DNA from: Porphyridium purpureum
Lineage: Eukaryota; Rhodophyta; Bangiophyceae; Porphyridiales; Porphyridiaceae
DNA length: 64,000 nucleotides
NCBI GenBank assembly: GCA_008690995.1
Contig: VRMN01000010.1
Span: forward strand, 124,001-188,000
Direction: 5' to 3'
Position numbers and translations under genes: made by a program. This document shows, piece after piece, positions 61,401 through 64,000 of this stretch (the first letter of the stretch is position 1; every line of letters begins with the position of its first letter). The notes under the pieces were generated by a model. The model was not told where the DNA came from. It saw only the letters and a list, made by a program, of their open reading frames with translations, and did not search any database.

Positions 61401-64000
61401 CCGGAATCGCAACAACGAAAGTGTTCGTGCTACGACCGCGCCGCTGCGAAGCAGTGCGACGGGTAGAATTCTACGCGATGTGCTTGCTGTCAAGTGTGCG
61501 GACTACATTGAAGATGACTCTAACGGATCGGCAACATCGTCCATGAGCACTCGTTTTCGCCGCGCCATTGGTCGCACTCAGATGTGTGTTCTGGAACCCG
61601 TTGGGTCATTGCTGCAGGCTGCGCTCTACTTTGACCAGCCGGTCTCCCAAGGTGCGACCAGCGAGGCCGGTGATGACCACGACACCGGCAGAAGCACCAG
61701 TGACATGGAGGTGCGACGCTTCGACAACGGAGCAGGCTATAGTAAGGTAGGGAGTCTTGCGCTCGCAAGCACCCGATGGACCGACTTTGTGCGCGTGTTT
61801 TCGCTAACGCCATTTGCTGTAGTTCAGCAGCACCAGCAGCAATCCTCGAGTTCCCCCGCCAATGAAAGCCGCGATATGGACCAGCAGTTTTACTATCGAA
61901 GTTGTGCCGATGACGATGCAGCACGGGCTGCAGCATCTCTAGAAGCGAGCGTCTTGCTGGGTGTTCTCGATTTCTTGCTTGCCCGGCTTCTCACCGAACG
62001 TCCCCCTCATCTGGATGTTGCGGCATCACTGAGGGTGGTGAACATGCATGCAATCTTGTTGGACGCCTCCGCCAAGCTATCCAATGCCACTGCTGCTGCC
62101 TCTGCCGCGACCAAGAGGCTGAACAAGAAGGATGGTGATGGAGATGGTGTGGAGGACGAGCCTCATGCCAAGCGCACACGAATTGGCGGTTCGGGAAAGG
62201 GTAAGGGTAAGGGTAAGAGTAAGGGAAGAGGACTCGGTACGGACCGGGGCGAGGACAGCGGCTCATTATTGGATACGCTCGACTGGTCTGAACGCGTTGC
62301 GTTGTATGCCGGCGAGGACTGGCCACATCTATTCTCGACACTTGCGGTGATGCTGAGCAGTGGTAGCAATGCAAGCTTAACAGCACAAAACGAACGGGCA
62401 CATTTTGTCTTGCTAAAAGTGATTGACGCTCAGCTGAAACGTCGAATGGAAGTGGATTGCAGCGACGGCCTTTGTGAGGATGGAATTGATCATATATTCA
62501 AGCTTTCCACGGGTATTACAGTTCCTGTGTTTCACTTGGGAGAAGATCCGCAGATGCTTGACGGCGTGACAAGTGAAAATCATGAAAGCGGCCTGCATAC
62601 TGCTTTCCAGGCTCTTATGGGTACTTTTAAGTTTTACCGTCGTCGGTGTGACCCGACATCGTCTCGTCTGGAAGCGCGTTGCGGTGTGCTTGCGCTCGAA
62701 TGCACCAAGAAGCTGTTTCGAGTTGCGCTTGAAAGTGACACCGCGAATGGCGCGGGTCCGGTGCGGGATGAAAACGGACCAGGGGATCAATATGGAGCGC
62801 ATGCTGGGCAGTACATCGAGAAGGAACTGCGCAGACTTGATTATGTATGCGCAGCATTCCTGCCGCCCCCGATGCGGCTTCAAGCCGGGCGCGCGCAAGA
62901 CCGTACCGTGAGTCAGGGTGCAGTTCAAAGCCAAAGCCTGAAAGACAACCAGCGCTTGCGCATGAATGCCGGCAACGAGGATGCCCAGATTGCTTGCGGC
63001 GGCGGTGGAGGACAGGTGGCAGTTCGTTGCATCGAAGCACTAGAGGAGCTCGTTTCGAATCTTCTTGGTGAATCACAGTGGCGCCATGCAATAGTTGTTC
63101 TCCACATGATCGCTACACTTTCCGCCCGCGCATCCATGCTCCTGCGCGGCGCGCCCAGTGCCGCCAGATGTGTTGAGCATGCGATTTTCGAATCGGAGCG
63201 GCTCGTGTGGGTGAAAAATCATTTTGGTAGTACTGTGCCGTCTTCGACTTCGTCCGGCTCGGATGCAGCCGCAGCCACGAGCATTGGATGTGCATTGGCC
63301 GAACTAATGATCAACACTTCGGCAGACAAGCACAAAAACTTGGTGGTGCTTCACGAGCTTGCTCGTGCACTCGAATACAATTTTGGCAGTAACAACCCCG
63401 ACGCGCCACCGCGCGCCGCGCCAAACATGTTGGCCTCAAGTGGTGTTCTGAGCGGTGGCCCGCACGGTCGTGAAAACTGTCACGCTATTCTTCAAAGTGT
63501 CATGTGTGCAGCAAGTTCGGCCGCACAGCAGTTGGGAAATGCAGCGGACGCGAGCCAGCGGCGCGTGCTGCGGAGTCTAAGCTCGAGCACATACATGGGG
63601 AGCGCAGACGATTGTGTACTCACCGAGCTGCGCCGCTGCCATGATATGGAGGCAGAGATGTACGTGAGGATGGAGCTTGTAGTGGGTGTGATGGTCGCAG
63701 CGCTTCGTTCACTCATTACACGCGTCGCGCAGATTGAAGTCGTCCTTCGTACCACAATCGTTGTGTATAAGGTTCTGCTCAAGTTTGCCACACATGCCGA
63801 CCAGCGTCTCAAGCGCAGCGGTGGCGGCAGTGCCGCGAAGAAAGGTAGCGCATTTGCATTCGAATTTCAAGCCGCTTTCGGGACGCTGATTGAAAAAGTG
63901 GTTTCCGAGCTGACGCCAGCAACGTACGCGTTCATGTCATTTGCCACCTCAGATGCTGTCCCCGCAGGCAAGAAGTCCTTCATTCGAAAGGAGTCACGTA
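58402..64000 (+). CDS. FANCI: FANCI-like Fanconi anaemia protein (3' end outside the window)
   Basis: One uninterrupted frame runs from the ATG at 58402 to the window edge: at least 1866 codons with no stop and no intron. Human FANCI has 1328 residues, so this is long; Gly/Ser/Asn-rich inserts account for part of it. The protein is a helical solenoid. Matches to FANCI that I can see are VDLPAFVYQLLLLCKDLDV (about residues 370-388; human IPPLVYQLLVLSS) and, near the C-terminus, a helical run followed by LTPATYAFMSFATS (human LTPLCYSFISYVQ). A Lys/Gly/Ser basic stretch (SGKGKGKGKSKGRG, about 1270) may bind DNA or localise the protein. FANCI pairs with FANCD2 at interstrand crosslinks and is monoubiquitinated; I could not place that lysine. 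FANCD2 is the alternative but fits less well. Confidence 0.72.
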   Translation, partial: MASLAAASLPADAGSAEMDAARAAVELYARRLKFASMHAFGEQMRGVTRRLVGYSAAQHKHMLRAFGDAYLFACLMPGLQSELRERVLAAALDTMFDENQNPNSNPHHQSHAQQRNATQQLRIGYGMSQSVSAYSQIQRAVTVSAMNQSAKHLKLGALLDLELSVQTLFRIASDAFSHFAAPLATQAFQLLERIESVQVLAGSHDLVPIGQRARHGRTSVDDDGVGAPGTQTQTELDAAAANGAKTTCAQEAVDESDSNTESMTGPVFVKRLLVHLIDMHKPEHRNIIQSSLGRESSSLSSVRNHGSCAPTRTERSGAAAPLNAVCLVSVSHDVILGCARARDDATFVKDVWHALLDWLHFVDPVDLPAFVYQLLLLCKDLDVNMKHSGAAAGGGMAGLSNVTSYKPLIGVAKGSGLKKADKLAMRKLLIDSVAERFTKLEVASEVESGARRETDHRTEGPSSFGRLREQLEREEEPHAIDEILPVASAARVCVGSSSISSRVLQDIQATTLFHFDTFCTQDALFAKCLSDLVSEPSSLRVSSGGSSTGTLSLTCSFGLALLICFGRRSATGSSSAGDGTTSASGRAGIERSSSSWSMPAAAPLGMSALQELHPATKYVYAAYELALTDYLPFVDRVDAFLMSVGDEDDDSTGRGQGEHILKVLEGRLKEVAARSSSAGAWAHLAPRIAQLALELVSCLPRHIHMNGVRGSGASAGSACVLQQPALARRVLVPRLRALSRSLLHILLFNANEHAQGFETGASRSLAAANAEQQNQICAEVLDFCLYRIVANDGDTQFCSELAAEILGRCATSTEFTSSNHLEDVKARVTFHLDSIVSEKPAALRRFVRVLYPLLAAELYHQRAQRGRHSLDGLNQARGNNGQLPTSGSGTSRSFNASVCSLNNRVLMLARKCQFHQDSAAQSSATLTLIEYCHWYENEAIASVLDVHTKQARLPERVHAMSPRSYPVSDLGALVTRMLNQHCSVREAVYLETVGLADCTSRNRNNESVRATTAPLRSSATGRILRDVLAVKCADYIEDDSNGSATSSMSTRFRRAIGRTQMCVLEPVGSLLQAALYFDQPVSQGATSEAGDDHDTGRSTSDMEVRRFDNGAGYSKVGSLALASTRWTDFVRVFSLTPFAVVQQHQQQSSSSPANESRDMDQQFYYRSCADDDAARAAASLEASVLLGVLDFLLARLLTERPPHLDVAASLRVVNMHAILLDASAKLSNATAAASAATKRLNKKDGDGDGVEDEPHAKRTRIGGSGKGKGKGKSKGRGLGTDRGEDSGSLLDTLDWSERVALYAGEDWPHLFSTLAVMLSSGSNASLTAQNERAHFVLLKVIDAQLKRRMEVDCSDGLCEDGIDHIFKLSTGITVPVFHLGEDPQMLDGVTSENHESGLHTAFQALMGTFKFYRRRCDPTSSRLEARCGVLALECTKKLFRVALESDTANGAGPVRDENGPGDQYGAHAGQYIEKELRRLDYVCAAFLPPPMRLQAGRAQDRTVSQGAVQSQSLKDNQRLRMNAGNEDAQIACGGGGGQVAVRCIEALEELVSNLLGESQWRHAIVVLHMIATLSARASMLLRGAPSAARCVEHAIFESERLVWVKNHFGSTVPSSTSSGSDAAAATSIGCALAELMINTSADKHKNLVVLHELARALEYNFGSNNPDAPPRAAPNMLASSGVLSGGPHGRENCHAILQSVMCAASSAAQQLGNAADASQRRVLRSLSSSTYMGSADDCVLTELRRCHDMEAEMYVRMELVVGVMVAALRSLITRVAQIEVVLRTTIVVYKVLLKFATHADQRLKRSGGGSAAKKGSAFAFEFQAAFGTLIEKVVSELTPATYAFMSFATSDAVPAGKKSFIRKESR

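Overview
This window looks like nuclear DNA of a unicellular red alga; a Porphyridium-like species is my best guess, made from memory of that genus. Supporting signs are eukaryotic genes (Mediator MED10, MCM9, RAD6, FANCI), a plastid-type IspH with an N-terminal extension, a STELLO-like Golgi protein, almost no introns, GC-rich genes, and a circularly permuted tRNA gene. Permuted tRNA genes are best known from Cyanidioschyzon and other small algae. No search could be run, so species and all family names rest on motif reading.

Left half (1 to about 30.65 kb): an accessory region built from a tandemly duplicated gene unit. Each unit has a conserved upstream segment, one gene, and a conserved noncoding downstream segment of about 700 bp. 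The four genes (5852-7984, 12991-15075, 16941-19136, 23874-25334) encode an unusual architecture: a WD40 propeller, two EH domains, a Pro-Glu repeat spacer and a SAM-like C-terminal region. Three genes have seven near-identical 42-residue WD repeats and one has only two. A fifth upstream segment (about 29.9-30.65 kb) has no gene. The array is laced with mobile DNA: a young Ty1/copia element, three solo LTRs of a second family, two Tc1/mariner transposons (one looks intact, one decayed) and a Crypton-like tyrosine-recombinase element.

Right half (30.95-64 kb): single-copy, mostly single-exon genes. In order: a small plastid-type membrane protein, IspH, MCM9, a permuted tRNA-Trp, a voltage-gated K+ channel, MED10, an extended SDR, HydG and HydE (head to head), a STELLO-like protein, an inositol dehydrogenase-like protein, a BRCT protein, a probable thylakoid-lumen protein, RAD6, a secreted proline-rich protein with one intron, and FANCI, which runs off the window. 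Several serve DNA replication or repair (MCM9, RAD6, FANCI, the BRCT protein).

The strongest new observations are: (1) a tRNA-Trp gene whose 3' half precedes its 5' half and which also carries a 32-nt intron in the T arm; (2) the WD40-EH-EH-SAM array, whose repeat variation resembles recognition-type WD repeats; (3) two recurrent upstream motifs in the single-copy half, a dyad of the form AAAC-N(5-8)-CGTTT and a GTACAGTG box; (4) a HydE/HydG pair in a red alga.
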